This document shows, piece by piece, positions 1 to 8,850 of a DNA stretch of 36,819 nucleotides. The stretch lies in NCBI GenBank assembly GCA_016210055.1, contig JACQUZ010000118.1:1-36819 (forward strand), in the 5' to 3' direction. This stretch comes from Deltaproteobacteria bacterium (GTDB lineage: Bacteria > Myxococcota_A > Polyangia > Haliangiales > SHYZ01). The position numbers and the translations under genes were made by a program. Below the pieces are notes generated by a model. The model did no database searches, had not been told where the DNA came from, and worked only from the letters and a program-made list of their open reading frames with translations. Every line of letters starts with the position of its first letter. Within the stretch, counting starts at the first letter, position 1.

Positions 1-1
1 G

Positions 2-100
2 AGCGGAAGAAAGCCCACCCTATCTTGCGATTCGTGCAATTCCACGATGTCGTTCGACGAGCTGTTTGACAGGTACTTCGCGTTCGTTCTGGACAAGTAG
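2..100 (+). CDS. Possible C-terminal end of an upstream gene (partial)
   Basis: A reading frame is open from the left edge and stops at TAG 98-100. Its last 17 codons (from an ATG at 47) encode MSFDELFDRYFAFVLDK and have the G/C-rich third positions typical of the neighbours. The earlier codons are less convincing. A competing frame ends at TGA 67-69, and it cannot be excluded that this frame is the real one. The gene would converge on the kinase gene, whose stop lies 17 bp away. Nothing can be said about function. Confidence 0.3.
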   Translation, partial: SGRKPTLSCDSCNSTMSFDELFDRYFAFVLDK

Positions 101-116
101 GGCTCGCACTACCACA

Positions 117-3100
117 TCACTTCCTCACTTCCTCGGCCAATTCCAGCGTCCGGGCATTCTCGGGCACGTTCATGCAAAAGCTCGCTCGGAGCTCTGGGTC
201 ATGGATCCTCTTGGCACGTTCGAGGAGCCGATCGCGCGCCGCGAGGATTGCGCTTTGCTCCTCGGCGCCCGCACCGATAGATAGAAGGGTCTCCGCGTGC
301 ATGAGCCGTACGAGAGATTCCCCCTCTGGCACGCTCCCCAGGGACTCTAGGATCCCGTGCGCCTCTTGCGCGGCAGCGCGGGCTTCTTCTTTGCGCCCTT
401 GCGCAAGGAGGGTCGCTGCGAGCTGTGACAGGGCGTGCGCCCTGACAGGCGGCGCCGAAACAAGACTCGACTCCGCGTCCCGCGCCGCGGCCTCGGCCTC
501 CCTTGGCCGATTGGCCAGAAGCAGGCTGATGCTCAAGTAGATGCGCGACAACCCCATGAGCCGCTTGTCCCCCTGGGCCTCGAGCTGCGCCAGGGCCTCC
601 TCCTGTACACGAATCGCTTCGTCAAGACGACCAAGTCGTGCGAGCGCGAGCCCTAGGTTCTGCTTGGCGGCGTGCTGGTGAAATACCCCGAACCGCTCGG
701 CAACGGCGGCGGCGTCGCGCAGGACCGAGGCCGCGCGCTCGTAGGCGCCGACCTCCATGTACCCGAATCCGACGTTGACCCGCGGCCCCAAGGTTCCGCG
801 CAAGTTCCCCGCCTCCTCGAACTTTGAAATGGCTCGCTCCAGAAGACGCAAGAACTCAACGGGCTCCCCACGCTGAGCCGCGCGCACGGCCTTCGACGAG
901 AGAATCGGCGCCGCATGGACCGGCTCCATGTCGTCCGCAGGCGCGTGAGCTAGGCTCTCGTACAGGCGATCGGCATTTTCGTGAAGACCGAGAAGCAAGA
1001 GCGCCTGCGCGGTTCTTGCGCACGCCACCTGCTCGGGCGGCGAGAGTGCTTCTGCCTGAGCCACGCCAACGAGGAGATCCCCGAGGAGCGCCAGGCGGTG
1101 CCTGTTCCCAAGGCGGCTCGACGCCGTCGCCAGCTCCCCGACGGCGCTGCACCAACGCGCGCTCCCTCTGCCGAGCCAGCTCACGGCCTCCAAGCTCGAT
1201 CGCTCTGCGTCCTCGGTCTCGCCCCGCCACTTGTGGGCCTCGGCTTGGAGCAGCATCAAGGCCCCGAGGAGCTCCCCCTCGGCCCCACACTGGATGCCCC
1301 TCTGGGCTCGGGTAATCACCTGAGCGAAGTCATTCCCTTCCAGGGCCTGCTCTGCCGCGCGCAGGTACCACGCGACCGCTCGCCCTGGCAAAGCTCCCTG
1401 CTCCAGGTGCTCTGCGACCACGATGGCCTCCCCCTCCCCCATTTTCTCCAAGTACTCCGCCGCAAGGCGATGAGCGGCCAGGCGATCTGCTGTGGTGAGC
1501 ATGGCCTGCGCCGCGTCTCGAAAAAGCGGGTGGCGAAATGCATAATCGGTCTCGCCAGGGAATTTCGCATCGACGCAGCGGTGGATCACCTCGCGATCCA
1601 AGAGCTCCGAAAGCCAGTCGTCCCACTCCCCCGCGCACTCCCCGCCGAGAAGGGCATGAACGCCCCCACGCGGAAAGATCGTACCGAACACGCTCGCCGC
1701 CCGGAGCAGCCGCCGTGCCTCCGCAGGGAGTCTCTCGAGCCGCGCTTGCACCATCGCGAGGACGGTGTCGGGAAGCTCGTTCCCCTTCCCTTCTGCTTCG
1801 GCGCGAATCAGCTCTTCTAGGTAGAGCGGGTTCCCCGCCGAGCGCTGCGCCATCTCGGCGATGAGCTCCTCCCCCGCCCTGTCCTTGAGGATCTCGACGA
1901 TCAGTCGCCCCGATGCCTTCCGGGTGAGCTGGTGAAGCTGCATCACGGTCACGGCTCGCCCCTCCCACAGCTTGGGAAACCGCTCGTCCACTTCCGGGCG
2001 CGCGAGCGCGAGCACCATGAACGGATGGTCGCGGAGACTCCTTTGGGCAGCGTCCAAGAGCTTGATAGATGGGAGGTCGGCCCAGTGAAGGTCGTCCACG
2101 AGGATTAGCAGGGGATGGGCCGCGCACTCGGCGGATAGCCAGTCGAGCCAAGCGCGGAGGATCTGATCCCCCATGAGCATGGGCTCCTTGCGCGCGGCCC
2201 GGTACTCGGCGCTCTGCACGGGCAGCGAGATCCCCACCACCTCACCGAGGAATTCGGTGACTCGCACCCTTTCCCCTTCTCCAAGGTATCGCCCGATGCG
2301 CGCCCGCAGCTTCTCCTTCCGTGATTCCAGGGGCTCACCCCCGGTCATCCCGCACGCTTGCCTGAGCACTGACGCCGTGAGGCCGAAAGGGCTCCCGGCG
2401 GACACGGGATCACCACAGCCGAACCAAGCCTCGACGGAATCCGTCCGGCTTGCGAGCGAGCGAAAGAACTCGTGCGCCAGGCGAGACTTCCCAAGACCCG
2501 CCGGTGCCGTGACGAGCACCGCGCGGGCCACCGGCTCGGCGATGCATTCCTCGAGGACCGACGAGAGCACCGACAGCTCCCGGTCGCGCCCAACGAACGG
2601 CGAGGCCTTACCGAGGAGCGTGGGGGCGGTTTCCTGTGGCTCGGTCTCTCGAAGGAGCTCGAAGCCCTCGACCCCACGCCTCACGACGAACTTCTCCCGG
2701 AGAAGACCTGCAGTGAGCTCGTCGCAGGCGATCCCTGGCATCCCCTGGGCGATTCCGTGCCATGCGTGAGAGACGCGATCGATCACCTCGCCAACCGGGA
2801 AGCGGCCGCGCACGACCCCTCTCCCTGTGCCGAGGGCGATGGGCGCGTGGCCTAGAAGGGCTCGGATGGAGAGCGCGCAACGCGCCGCCTGGCCTACCAG
2901 GTCTGTCGCGCTCCCTCCGCTCGTCAGGGTGATGACCAAGACCCCGTCCGGAAGCCGCTCCAGGTGGGCTCCATGCTTGCTGACAATCTGGACTACCCGC
3001 GCGCGGGCGCTCGTCCCCCCTGCCATGATGACCGACAGGAGCCTCTGCTCTCCGTCGGCAATTTTGGTGAGCGTGCGGTCGCCCCGCCCCGAGGGGTCTC

Positions 3101-3935
3101 TCCCCGCGAGGATCGCCGTGATGGCGTCCGCCACCTCTGCACCGTCACGCGGCCGGTCATCGGGCTCCTTGGAGAGCATGCGACCGACAAGTTCGTCGAG
3201 AGTCCAAGGCACCTCGCCACTGAGCTCCCTGACCCGCGGAGGCTCCTCGAGGAGGATCTTGGCCAGGACGGCCATGTCGTTCTTCCCGGCAAACGCCGGG
3301 AACCCCGTCAAGCACCAGAAAAGGACGCAGCCCAGGGAAAAAACGTCGGCGCGCGCGTCCACCCGACGCTCTCCACGGACCTGCTCGGGTGCCATGAAGC
3401 TGGGAGTCCCCAGGCGGACGCCCGTTCGCGTGGTGGTCGCCACGCCTTTTCGCACCCGGGCGGTGCCAAAGTCGAGGATCTTGACCCGCTCCGGCGAGCC
3501 GCCGACGAGAAACAGGTTACTGGGCTTGATATCCCTGTGGACCACCCCTCGGGCGTGGGCGACCGCCAACCCCTGGGCCGCCCGAAGGCAAAGCCCCAGC
3601 GCGCCATCGATGGTCATCCTCACGCGGGCAAGGTAGTCCGCGAGGTCACCGCCCTCGAGCCACTCCATGGCGAGGTAGTGGCTTCCAGTTATCGTGACCC
3701 CGTGGGCGACATACCTCACGATCGAGGGGTGGGAGAGCTCCGCCAAGAGACGCCCCTCGCGGGCGAATCGCTCCACGTCCCGCGCCCGTCCACGCGAGAG
3801 AATCTTCACTGCCACGTTGGCACCCGTGTGGCGATCCCGGGCTCGGAAGACTCTCCCTGTCATCCCCAAGCCAGCCACCTGGATCAGCTCAAAGCGGTCG
3901 GCAAGGAGGTCGCCAACTCGTACCACTCCCACCAC
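117..3935 (-). CDS. Ser/Thr protein kinase fused to degenerate cyclase, AAA-type ATPase and TPR region
   Basis: This 1272-aa cytoplasmic signalling protein begins with a Hanks-type kinase (about residues 8-275) that looks active: glycine-rich loop GLGMTG (22-27), Lys44 in VAVK, HRDIKPSN (133-140), DFG (155-157) and GTPSFMAPEQ. Residues about 297-430 resemble a class III nucleotidyl cyclase fold. The first metal-binding Asp segment is replaced by IMAGGTSA and only DG (330-331) remains, so cyclase activity is unlikely. A COG3899-type ATPase follows, with Walker A APAGLGKS (477-484) and Walker B LILVDDLHWAD. The last 400 residues are Ala/Leu-rich helical repeats of TPR type, a likely protein-binding platform. 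This architecture is common in myxobacteria. The start is GTG at 3935; a second GTG follows directly, and no strong ribosome-binding site decides between them. It is transcribed away from hpt. Its substrate is unknown. Confidence 0.93.
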   Translation of the reverse strand: MVGVVRVGDLLADRFELIQVAGLGMTGRVFRARDRHTGANVAVKILSRGRARDVERFAREGRLLAELSHPSIVRYVAHGVTITGSHYLAMEWLEGGDLADYLARVRMTIDGALGLCLRAAQGLAVAHARGVVHRDIKPSNLFLVGGSPERVKILDFGTARVRKGVATTTRTGVRLGTPSFMAPEQVRGERRVDARADVFSLGCVLFWCLTGFPAFAGKNDMAVLAKILLEEPPRVRELSGEVPWTLDELVGRMLSKEPDDRPRDGAEVADAITAILAGRDPSGRGDRTLTKIADGEQRLLSVIMAGGTSARARVVQIVSKHGAHLERLPDGVLVITLTSGGSATDLVGQAARCALSIRALLGHAPIALGTGRGVVRGRFPVGEVIDRVSHAWHGIAQGMPGIACDELTAGLLREKFVVRRGVEGFELLRETEPQETAPTLLGKASPFVGRDRELSVLSSVLEECIAEPVARAVLVTAPAGLGKSRLAHEFFRSLASRTDSVEAWFGCGDPVSAGSPFGLTASVLRQACGMTGGEPLESRKEKLRARIGRYLGEGERVRVTEFLGEVVGISLPVQSAEYRAARKEPMLMGDQILRAWLDWLSAECAAHPLLILVDDLHWADLPSIKLLDAAQRSLRDHPFMVLALARPEVDERFPKLWEGRAVTVMQLHQLTRKASGRLIVEILKDRAGEELIAEMAQRSAGNPLYLEELIRAEAEGKGNELPDTVLAMVQARLERLPAEARRLLRAASVFGTIFPRGGVHALLGGECAGEWDDWLSELLDREVIHRCVDAKFPGETDYAFRHPLFRDAAQAMLTTADRLAAHRLAAEYLEKMGEGEAIVVAEHLEQGALPGRAVAWYLRAAEQALEGNDFAQVITRAQRGIQCGAEGELLGALMLLQAEAHKWRGETEDAERSSLEAVSWLGRGSARWCSAVGELATASSRLGNRHRLALLGDLLVGVAQAEALSPPEQVACARTAQALLLLGLHENADRLYESLAHAPADDMEPVHAAPILSSKAVRAAQRGEPVEFLRLLERAISKFEEAGNLRGTLGPRVNVGFGYMEVGAYERAASVLRDAAAVAERFGVFHQHAAKQNLGLALARLGRLDEAIRVQEEALAQLEAQGDKRLMGLSRIYLSISLLLANRPREAEAAARDAESSLVSAPPVRAHALSQLAATLLAQGRKEEARAAAQEAHGILESLGSVPEGESLVRLMHAETLLSIGAGAEEQSAILAARDRLLERAKRIHDPELRASFCMNVPENARTLELAEEVRK

Positions 3936-3975
3936 GTTACCCGGGAACCCCCGACAAGGAAAGCCTCACGCTAGC

Positions 3976-4175
3976 GCGTTGCTGCCAAGCGGCGGGTGGC
4001 GCGGACGTGAATGCTCCGCCGGCGCGATTCCGCAGCGCCGTAATCGAAGCCACCGAGTAGAAAACGAGCGGTGAGATCCGGACCACCGACGCGCGCCAAG
4101 GCGCGGTGCGCGAGGACCTAGCGCCGGCGGAGCATTCACGTCCGCGCCAGGCCCCGCCGCGCCGCAGTCCAACGC
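3976..4175. repeat. Long inverted repeat, candidate MITE/REP-like element
   Basis: Positions 3997-4025 and 4121-4149 are perfect 29-bp inverted copies separated by 95 bp. With small gaps the complementarity continues outward to GCGTTG (3976-3981) and CAACGC (4170-4175), giving imperfect terminal arms of about 50 bp around a roughly 200-bp unit. It fills most of the gap between the divergently transcribed kinase and hpt genes, so it is not placed like a terminator. No transposase, and no clear target-site duplication, is visible. It could be a miniature non-autonomous element, a REP-like repeat or a cruciform regulatory site. Confidence 0.75.
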
Positions 4176-4224
4176 CCCACCTCAAAATCCTTGTCTTGCC
4201 CCCCAGAAATCCCGAGGATAAGCC

Positions 4225-4773
4225 ATGCATGAAATGGACGGAAAACGCCTCCGCGAGCTTATCTCTGCCGAGTCTATTGCCGACCGAGTCACCGAGCTTG
4301 GGCACGCCCTAACCCGCGACTATCAAGAAAGCGGCCGCAACCTCGTCCTCGTCGGGGTGATGAAGGGATCGGTGATATTCCTATCCGACCTCTGCCGAAA
4401 AATCGCCCTCCCTTGCATGATCGACCTCATCGGAATCGCCAGCTATGGCGACGAGGCCAAGTCTTCCGGGGTCGTCAAGATCACCAGCGATCTCTCCAAT
4501 TCGATCGAGGGGAAGGACGTCGTCGTCGTCGAAGACATCATCGATACCGGCCTAACGGTCTCGTATCTCCTCGAGAACCTGAAGACCCGCCAGCCACGCT
4601 CGGTGAAGGTCTGCGCCCTACTTTCCAAGCCCGAGCGCACCATTGTCAAGGTTCCCATCGACTACCTTGGGTTCACCATCCCCGACCAGTTCGTTGTCGG
4701 CTACGGACTCGACTTCGCCCAGCGCTTCAGGAACGTGCCCTTTATCGGCGTCGTGGAAGGGCACGCGGATTGA
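4225..4773 (+). CDS. hpt: Hypoxanthine(-guanine) phosphoribosyltransferase
   Basis: This 182-aa cytosolic enzyme of purine salvage transfers the phosphoribosyl group of PRPP to hypoxanthine or guanine, giving IMP or GMP. The type I PRTase signature [13 protein letters not shown] is the PRPP-binding loop. [14 protein letters not shown] near residue 45 is the usual N-terminal loop, and the C-terminal [20 protein letters not shown] is typical of bacterial Hpt. Length matches the family. The ATG at 4225 is preceded by GAGG (4214-4217) at 7 bp spacing, which favours it over ATG 4234. The upstream region carries the long inverted repeat. An uncharacterised gene follows after 18 bp in the same frame. 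Confidence 0.96.
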   Translation: MHEMDGKRLRELISAESIADRVTELGHALTRDYQESGRNLVLVGVMKGSVIFLSDLCRKIALPCMIDLIGIASYGDEAKSSGVVKITSDLSNSIEGKDVVVVEDIIDTGLTVSYLLENLKTRQPRSVKVCALLSKPERTIVKVPIDYLGFTIPDQFVVGYGLDFAQRFRNVPFIGVVEGHAD

Positions 4774-4791
4774 ACCATTCTGACCTGGCTC

Positions 4792-5127
4792 ATGCCAGAT
4801 CTCACAGCGCAGCCTCTGGTCCACCGAGATGTGGGAGACCGCTGCTACGAGTTCTGCCTGGTGTACGGCCCCGATCGCCAGCTCGACCGGGAACGGTGCT
4901 TCTGGCTCATCACGCCCCTCAATGAAGGCGACCTTCCAGAAACCCGGATCCTTACCTACGGGGAGCACAAGGCCCGGGCGGGACGTCGGGCGGTGAAGTT
5001 CTCGGAGTTCTTCTCGTTCCTGGTTCCCGTCGAAACCATCGAGCGATGGTTCGCGCGAGCGGCCCCGGAAAAGCGTCTCGAGCGGGTCGGGAGGATTGGG
5101 GAAGTCGCCGTGGATCGACTTCGATAA
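4792..5127 (+). CDS. Hypothetical protein, 111 aa
   Basis: I do not recognise this protein. It is 111 aa, has no signal peptide or membrane segment, and is rich in Arg, Glu and aromatic residues (for example CFWLITPLNEGD and FSEFFSFLVPVETIERWF). Its third codon positions are strongly G/C, like neighbouring genes, which supports it as coding. It starts 18 bp after the hpt stop and lies in the same frame as hpt, with only the hpt TGA (4771-4773) between them. No clear ribosome-binding site is seen, so expression may depend on coupling to hpt. It converges on the NarK gene, with stops 15 bp apart. Confidence 0.7.
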   Translation: MPDLTAQPLVHRDVGDRCYEFCLVYGPDRQLDRERCFWLITPLNEGDLPETRILTYGEHKARAGRRAVKFSEFFSFLVPVETIERWFARAAPEKRLERVGRIGEVAVDRLR

Positions 5128-5142
5128 GGGTTATGACGCACC

Positions 5143-6642
5143 CTACGATAACTGGGCACGCTCGCGTTCCATCATTTCCGCCAACTCGGGTGCTTTTCGC
5201 TTCATCATCTTGCGAATCACCAAGTGCATCCAGACGAGGCACACGACGGACAGCACGAAGAGGAACATCCAAGTGGTTGTCCAAAGTCCGGTGGCCCTTA
5301 GAAGGTACCCAAAGAGGATGGGGCTTACGAATCCCCCAAGGCCCCCAATCACCCCCACGATTCCACCGACCACGCCTACCTCGCTTGGAAAGTAGACAGG
5401 GATATGCTTGTACACGGCGGCCTTTCCGATGCCCATGGCGATGCCCACCAGGAACACGAGGACCGTGAAGATCCACATGTTGGCCTGAAAGTAGATATGG
5501 GTAACCCCGCGGGCGAGGAGCTGCTTCTTCGCCACCTGGTCACCGACTTTGACCACGGGCTCGTTCCAGAAGCGTGCTTCGGGCAGGACGAGCGCCTGGC
5601 TGTCTCGAGTGGTCTCGTGAGCTCGAGCGCGAAGAGGGTACCTGGTCTGGTCCACCACGATCTCTTGGTCCGAGACCGCTGTCACTACGCCCTTGCCGAT
5701 CGCCAAGATCCCTTCGCCAGGCGAAGTAATATCCATGCGGGGAACAATCAAGAGCAAGCAGCCGATCGCACAGGAGCTGAGCGTCCAGTACATGACCGTT
5801 CGCGCTCCCAGCCTATCCGAGAGCCAGCCGCCCAGGGCACGGATGACCCCTGATGGAAGGGTAAAAATGGATGCCAGGAGCCCGGCTACTGGCAACGAGA
5901 CGTCATACACGTTGAGGTAGTACGGAATGAGCCACTGGGCCAACGCCACGAACCCGCCAAATACGAGAAAATAGTAGAGTCCGAACCGCCAAACCCGAAC
6001 ATCACCGAGCGGGCGAAGCTGCGTGGCGAGGCTTCTGGACCTTGTGCCCGGGGCGGTGCGAGCATGGGTCGTGAGCACGAATAGGACCGCCATGCCCGCG
6101 AGCACGGCTGCGTAGATCCGGGGCATCTGACGCCAGGCTTCGACATCCAGGCCATTGCCGGTCAGTTTCCTTAGAAGGAACGGCGCCGCCATGCTGGTAA
6201 TCGCGGCGCCAGCGTTACCCATGCCAAAGACGCCGAGCGCCGTGCCTTGCTGTGAGGGTGGAAACCAGAGGGAGGTGTAGGCAATGCCTACGGCGAACCC
6301 AGCTCCAGCCACGCCAAACAGGAGACTTGCCACAACGAAAGATCCGAAGCTCGTCGCAAAGCTCGCGAGCATGGCTCCAGCAGCGCCAATCAGCATGACA
6401 GCCGGCATGACCACCCGGCCACCCCAGCGATCCGTCGCCATGCCCGCGGGTAGGCGAAGGATCGAGCCAGTGAGGACCGGAATACCGAGCAACCAGCCGA
6501 CCTGGGCCCTATCGAAGTTGAAGACGCGGTTGTCGACGAGGAATGTCACAAGCACGCCGTTCATGACCCACAGGGCGAAACAAAGCGTGAACGCCAGGGT
6601 GGTCATGGCGAGGACGACTATGGCTCTGCGTCGACCGCTCAT
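5143..6642 (-). CDS. NarK-family (NNP) nitrate/nitrite-type MFS transporter with a soluble insert
   Basis: This 499-aa inner-membrane major facilitator has about 12 hydrophobic segments. The first NNP signature appears as ALGVFGMGNAGAAITSMAAP (135-154) and the second as GIGKAAVYKHIPVYFP (404-419) followed by the Gly-rich GGIVGVIGGLGGF. Arg63 and Arg268 lie in helices where NarK carries its substrate-binding arginines (inference from position). Nitrate or nitrite transport is therefore likely, but no nitrate-reduction gene is present here. Between hydrophobic segments at about 303-388 is a soluble stretch containing KGVVTAVSDQEIVVD and EPVVKVGDQVAKKQLLARG. These resemble the barrel-sandwich hybrid of RNA polymerase beta subunit; ordinary NarK proteins lack this. 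The start is ATG. It lies about 90 bp downstream of the OPT gene on the same strand. Confidence 0.88.
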   Translation of the reverse strand: MSGRRRAIVVLAMTTLAFTLCFALWVMNGVLVTFLVDNRVFNFDRAQVGWLLGIPVLTGSILRLPAGMATDRWGGRVVMPAVMLIGAAGAMLASFATSFGSFVVASLLFGVAGAGFAVGIAYTSLWFPPSQQGTALGVFGMGNAGAAITSMAAPFLLRKLTGNGLDVEAWRQMPRIYAAVLAGMAVLFVLTTHARTAPGTRSRSLATQLRPLGDVRVWRFGLYYFLVFGGFVALAQWLIPYYLNVYDVSLPVAGLLASIFTLPSGVIRALGGWLSDRLGARTVMYWTLSSCAIGCLLLIVPRMDITSPGEGILAIGKGVVTAVSDQEIVVDQTRYPLRARAHETTRDSQALVLPEARFWNEPVVKVGDQVAKKQLLARGVTHIYFQANMWIFTVLVFLVGIAMGIGKAAVYKHIPVYFPSEVGVVGGIVGVIGGLGGFVSPILFGYLLRATGLWTTTWMFLFVLSVVCLVWMHLVIRKMMKRKAPELAEMMERERAQLS

Positions 6643-6733
6643 GCAGACTTAGGCTAGCAAGAATCCCTGCGCTCTTGCCCGCGAACCAGCTTGCGTTCGA
6701 CGAACCAGCATTCGGCGCTTGTGGGGCTGACGG

Positions 6734-8728
6734 CTACAGCACGAAGTTCTCCAAAATAACCACCAAGATGCCCACCAGCGCCCCGCCGGCGATGGTCCCC
6801 GCCGCGACAGGCTCCTGGTTCTGCACCATCACCTTGTGCCCAAGGGTCTCCGGCTTCTTGAAGATCTTCCCGGCACCCCAGAAAATGGCGCTGCCCAAGA
6901 ACATCGCCAGGCAGGTGTTGAAGGGGATCACGAAGGCCAGGCCCATCCCCACCGCAGAGAGCCAGAACCGACCCTTGGTACCGACCTTGATGGCCTCGAG
7001 CACGATGCCCAGCACCGCACCGAACAAGGCTGCCCAGCGCGCCGAAGACTCCAGGTTGGAGAGCCCCTTGGTGAGAACCTCGGCGACCGCCTTCCACACG
7101 ATGGCGCCTGGGAAAGGGTAGGCGTCGCTGGTGAGGTGGGCCGGCCCGTTGCTCATGAAGATCAGGTAGAAAACAGGCACCGCCGCCAGCGCACCGGCGA
7201 AGATCCCGAGCACGTGACCTACGGCCTGGTGCCGCGGCTTTCCGCCCAGCATGTAGCCCGGCTTGATGTCCATGAGGAGGTTGGAGGCGCTGCTGGCCAC
7301 CTCGCCGGTGATGCCCGCGGTCATGAGGTTCGTGGTGATGTTACCGGGCGCCAGCGCTCCGTAGGTGAGCTGCGTGAGCTTGCCCAGGGCACCGGTGGGC
7401 GTGATCGAGGTAAGGCCAGTGGAGTTTACGGCGATGAGCGTGAATACGAATACCAGCGGGACGGCGATCACGCCCATCCAGAAGCTGACGCCGAAGAAGA
7501 GGTTGGCGAGGATCACCGTCGCCAAGCCCACTATCGGAATGCCGAGCGCGAACACGGACATGGGCAGCTCGATGTGCTTGAGCGGATCTTCCTTCATGGC
7601 CTGCTTCTTCCCGAACAGGCTCGAGAATGCGCTCATGATCACCTGCGGCTTGCTGAAGAAGGCAAAGAGCGATGCAGTGGTCATCATGGCCACGCCACAC
7701 CAAAGCGCCCACATGGTGATGGGCTTGAAGCCATAGACCGTAGCGCCGTCCACCACCTTTCCGTGGATGTCGCCACGGCTGATCATCCAAGGGGCGAGTA
7801 CGAAGTAGTTCAGGACGGCGCCTGCGAGGATAGAGACGCCGGTGCGAATGCCCATCAGGCCGCCGGCGGCCATCATGACAAAATCGGTGTCCAAGCGAAT
7901 GGTGAGTTGGCGAAGGTCAGTGCCCATGATCTTGGGCGTCACGAACTTGTATAGGAACTCGTCGACAAACTCCGGGATCATCAGGAAGGGAGCCTTGATG
8001 GCGTGGACGATCTTCTCGCTCTGCAGCACCTTGAGAACCGCCGCTCCGCCCGCGGTGAAGACCAGGAGCTTGGCCTTGAGCAGCCCCGCCTTGGCGTCTC
8101 CATGGTGCAAAGCTTCCATCACCACGCCCGCAGCGCGCCCTTCGGGGAAAGGCATCTGCTCGTCGTTGATGAAGCGCCGCTTGAGGGGGAAAGCAAAGAG
8201 CACGCCCAAGATCCCGACCGCCACGATCCAGATCATGGTGGCACTCATTGGCACGACGTTGTTGGTCACCATCATGTAGGCCGCCAAGCTGGAGACCAAG
8301 GGCGCCGTCATGTAGCCCGCCGAAGTGGCAATGGATTGCATGCAGTTGTTCTCGAGAAGCGTGAACTCCTTGGCCAACCCCAAGCTGCTGAGCAGCTTGA
8401 ACATGGCAAAGGCCAGGATCACCGAGGTGATCCCCACTCCGAGCGTCCAACCAGTCTTGGCCCCAACGTAAAGATTGGTCAGCGAGAGGAACCCGCCGAT
8501 GATCATGCCAGTGAGCCCCGAGCGGAGGGTCAGCTGGGGCATGTCCCCACGAAACACGTTTTTCAGCCACCAGCGATCCTTCTGTTCGAGCGTCCACGTG
8601 CGGATCTGTTCCTCGGTCAGCTGAAGGAGCCCGGCGGAGTGGGCATGCTCGTGCGGAGGATGCCCTGCTGGTGCAGAAGCGGGCGAAAGGGTGCCAGACG
8701 ACTTACTCGATGAGGCCGCGCTCGACAT
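6734..8728 (-). CDS. OPT-family oligopeptide/metal-chelate transporter
   Basis: A 664-aa polytopic inner-membrane protein of the OPT superfamily. Family members import oligopeptides or metal-chelate complexes with protons; the substrate here is unknown. The family pattern is clear: a cytoplasmic N-terminus, then RSGLTGMIIGGFLSLTNLYVG, the loop PFPEGRAAGVVMEALHHGD (typical P-F-P-E-G-x-A), and many hydrophobic helices with a Gly-rich STGLTSITPTGALGKLTQ segment. The start is the ATG at 8728, preceded by AGGAGAGG; the upstream in-frame codons to 8785 have no such site. The N-terminus is Ser-rich, then carries GHPPHEHAHS, a His cluster that could bind metal. It lies 122 bp downstream of the tandem-receiver gene on the same strand, with a weak promoter match in between. 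Confidence 0.9.
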   Translation of the reverse strand: MSSAASSSKSSGTLSPASAPAGHPPHEHAHSAGLLQLTEEQIRTWTLEQKDRWWLKNVFRGDMPQLTLRSGLTGMIIGGFLSLTNLYVGAKTGWTLGVGITSVILAFAMFKLLSSLGLAKEFTLLENNCMQSIATSAGYMTAPLVSSLAAYMMVTNNVVPMSATMIWIVAVGILGVLFAFPLKRRFINDEQMPFPEGRAAGVVMEALHHGDAKAGLLKAKLLVFTAGGAAVLKVLQSEKIVHAIKAPFLMIPEFVDEFLYKFVTPKIMGTDLRQLTIRLDTDFVMMAAGGLMGIRTGVSILAGAVLNYFVLAPWMISRGDIHGKVVDGATVYGFKPITMWALWCGVAMMTTASLFAFFSKPQVIMSAFSSLFGKKQAMKEDPLKHIELPMSVFALGIPIVGLATVILANLFFGVSFWMGVIAVPLVFVFTLIAVNSTGLTSITPTGALGKLTQLTYGALAPGNITTNLMTAGITGEVASSASNLLMDIKPGYMLGGKPRHQAVGHVLGIFAGALAAVPVFYLIFMSNGPAHLTSDAYPFPGAIVWKAVAEVLTKGLSNLESSARWAALFGAVLGIVLEAIKVGTKGRFWLSAVGMGLAFVIPFNTCLAMFLGSAIFWGAGKIFKKPETLGHKVMVQNQEPVAAGTIAGGALVGILVVILENFVL

Positions 8729-8776
8729 GGACGTACCTCTCCTGGTGAGAGAAATGGATGTCCCCAAAGGAACCGG

Positions 8777-8805
8777 AGCAAACACGTTCCATGACTCGCG
8801 GTCAA
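8777..8805 (-). promoter_or_regulatory. Possible sigma-70-type promoter for the OPT gene
   Basis: On the minus strand, TTGACC (8800-8805) and TTTGCT (8777-8782) are separated by 17 bp, about 50 bp upstream of the OPT start codon. The -35 box is good (5 of 6), the -10 is poor (3 of 6). Offered as a candidate only. Confidence 0.3.
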
Positions 8806-8850
8806 GAGCCGTGCTTGTGTCCAGGTCGTGCCACTTCTAGCAATTCCGCG

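Noticed and set aside
981..1820. 279-codon plus-strand open frame inside the kinase gene
   Set aside because: It is antisense to a well-supported kinase/TPR gene and its translation is low-complexity with no motif.
4225..5127. Possible readthrough of the hpt TGA into the next gene, since both share a frame with no other stop
   Set aside because: Hpt is complete at its normal length and the second gene has its own ATG; a shared frame occurs by chance in one of three cases.
8777..8850. TGGCAC on the minus strand upstream of the OPT gene as a sigma-54 -24 element
   Set aside because: No TTGC at the required -12 spacing follows it.
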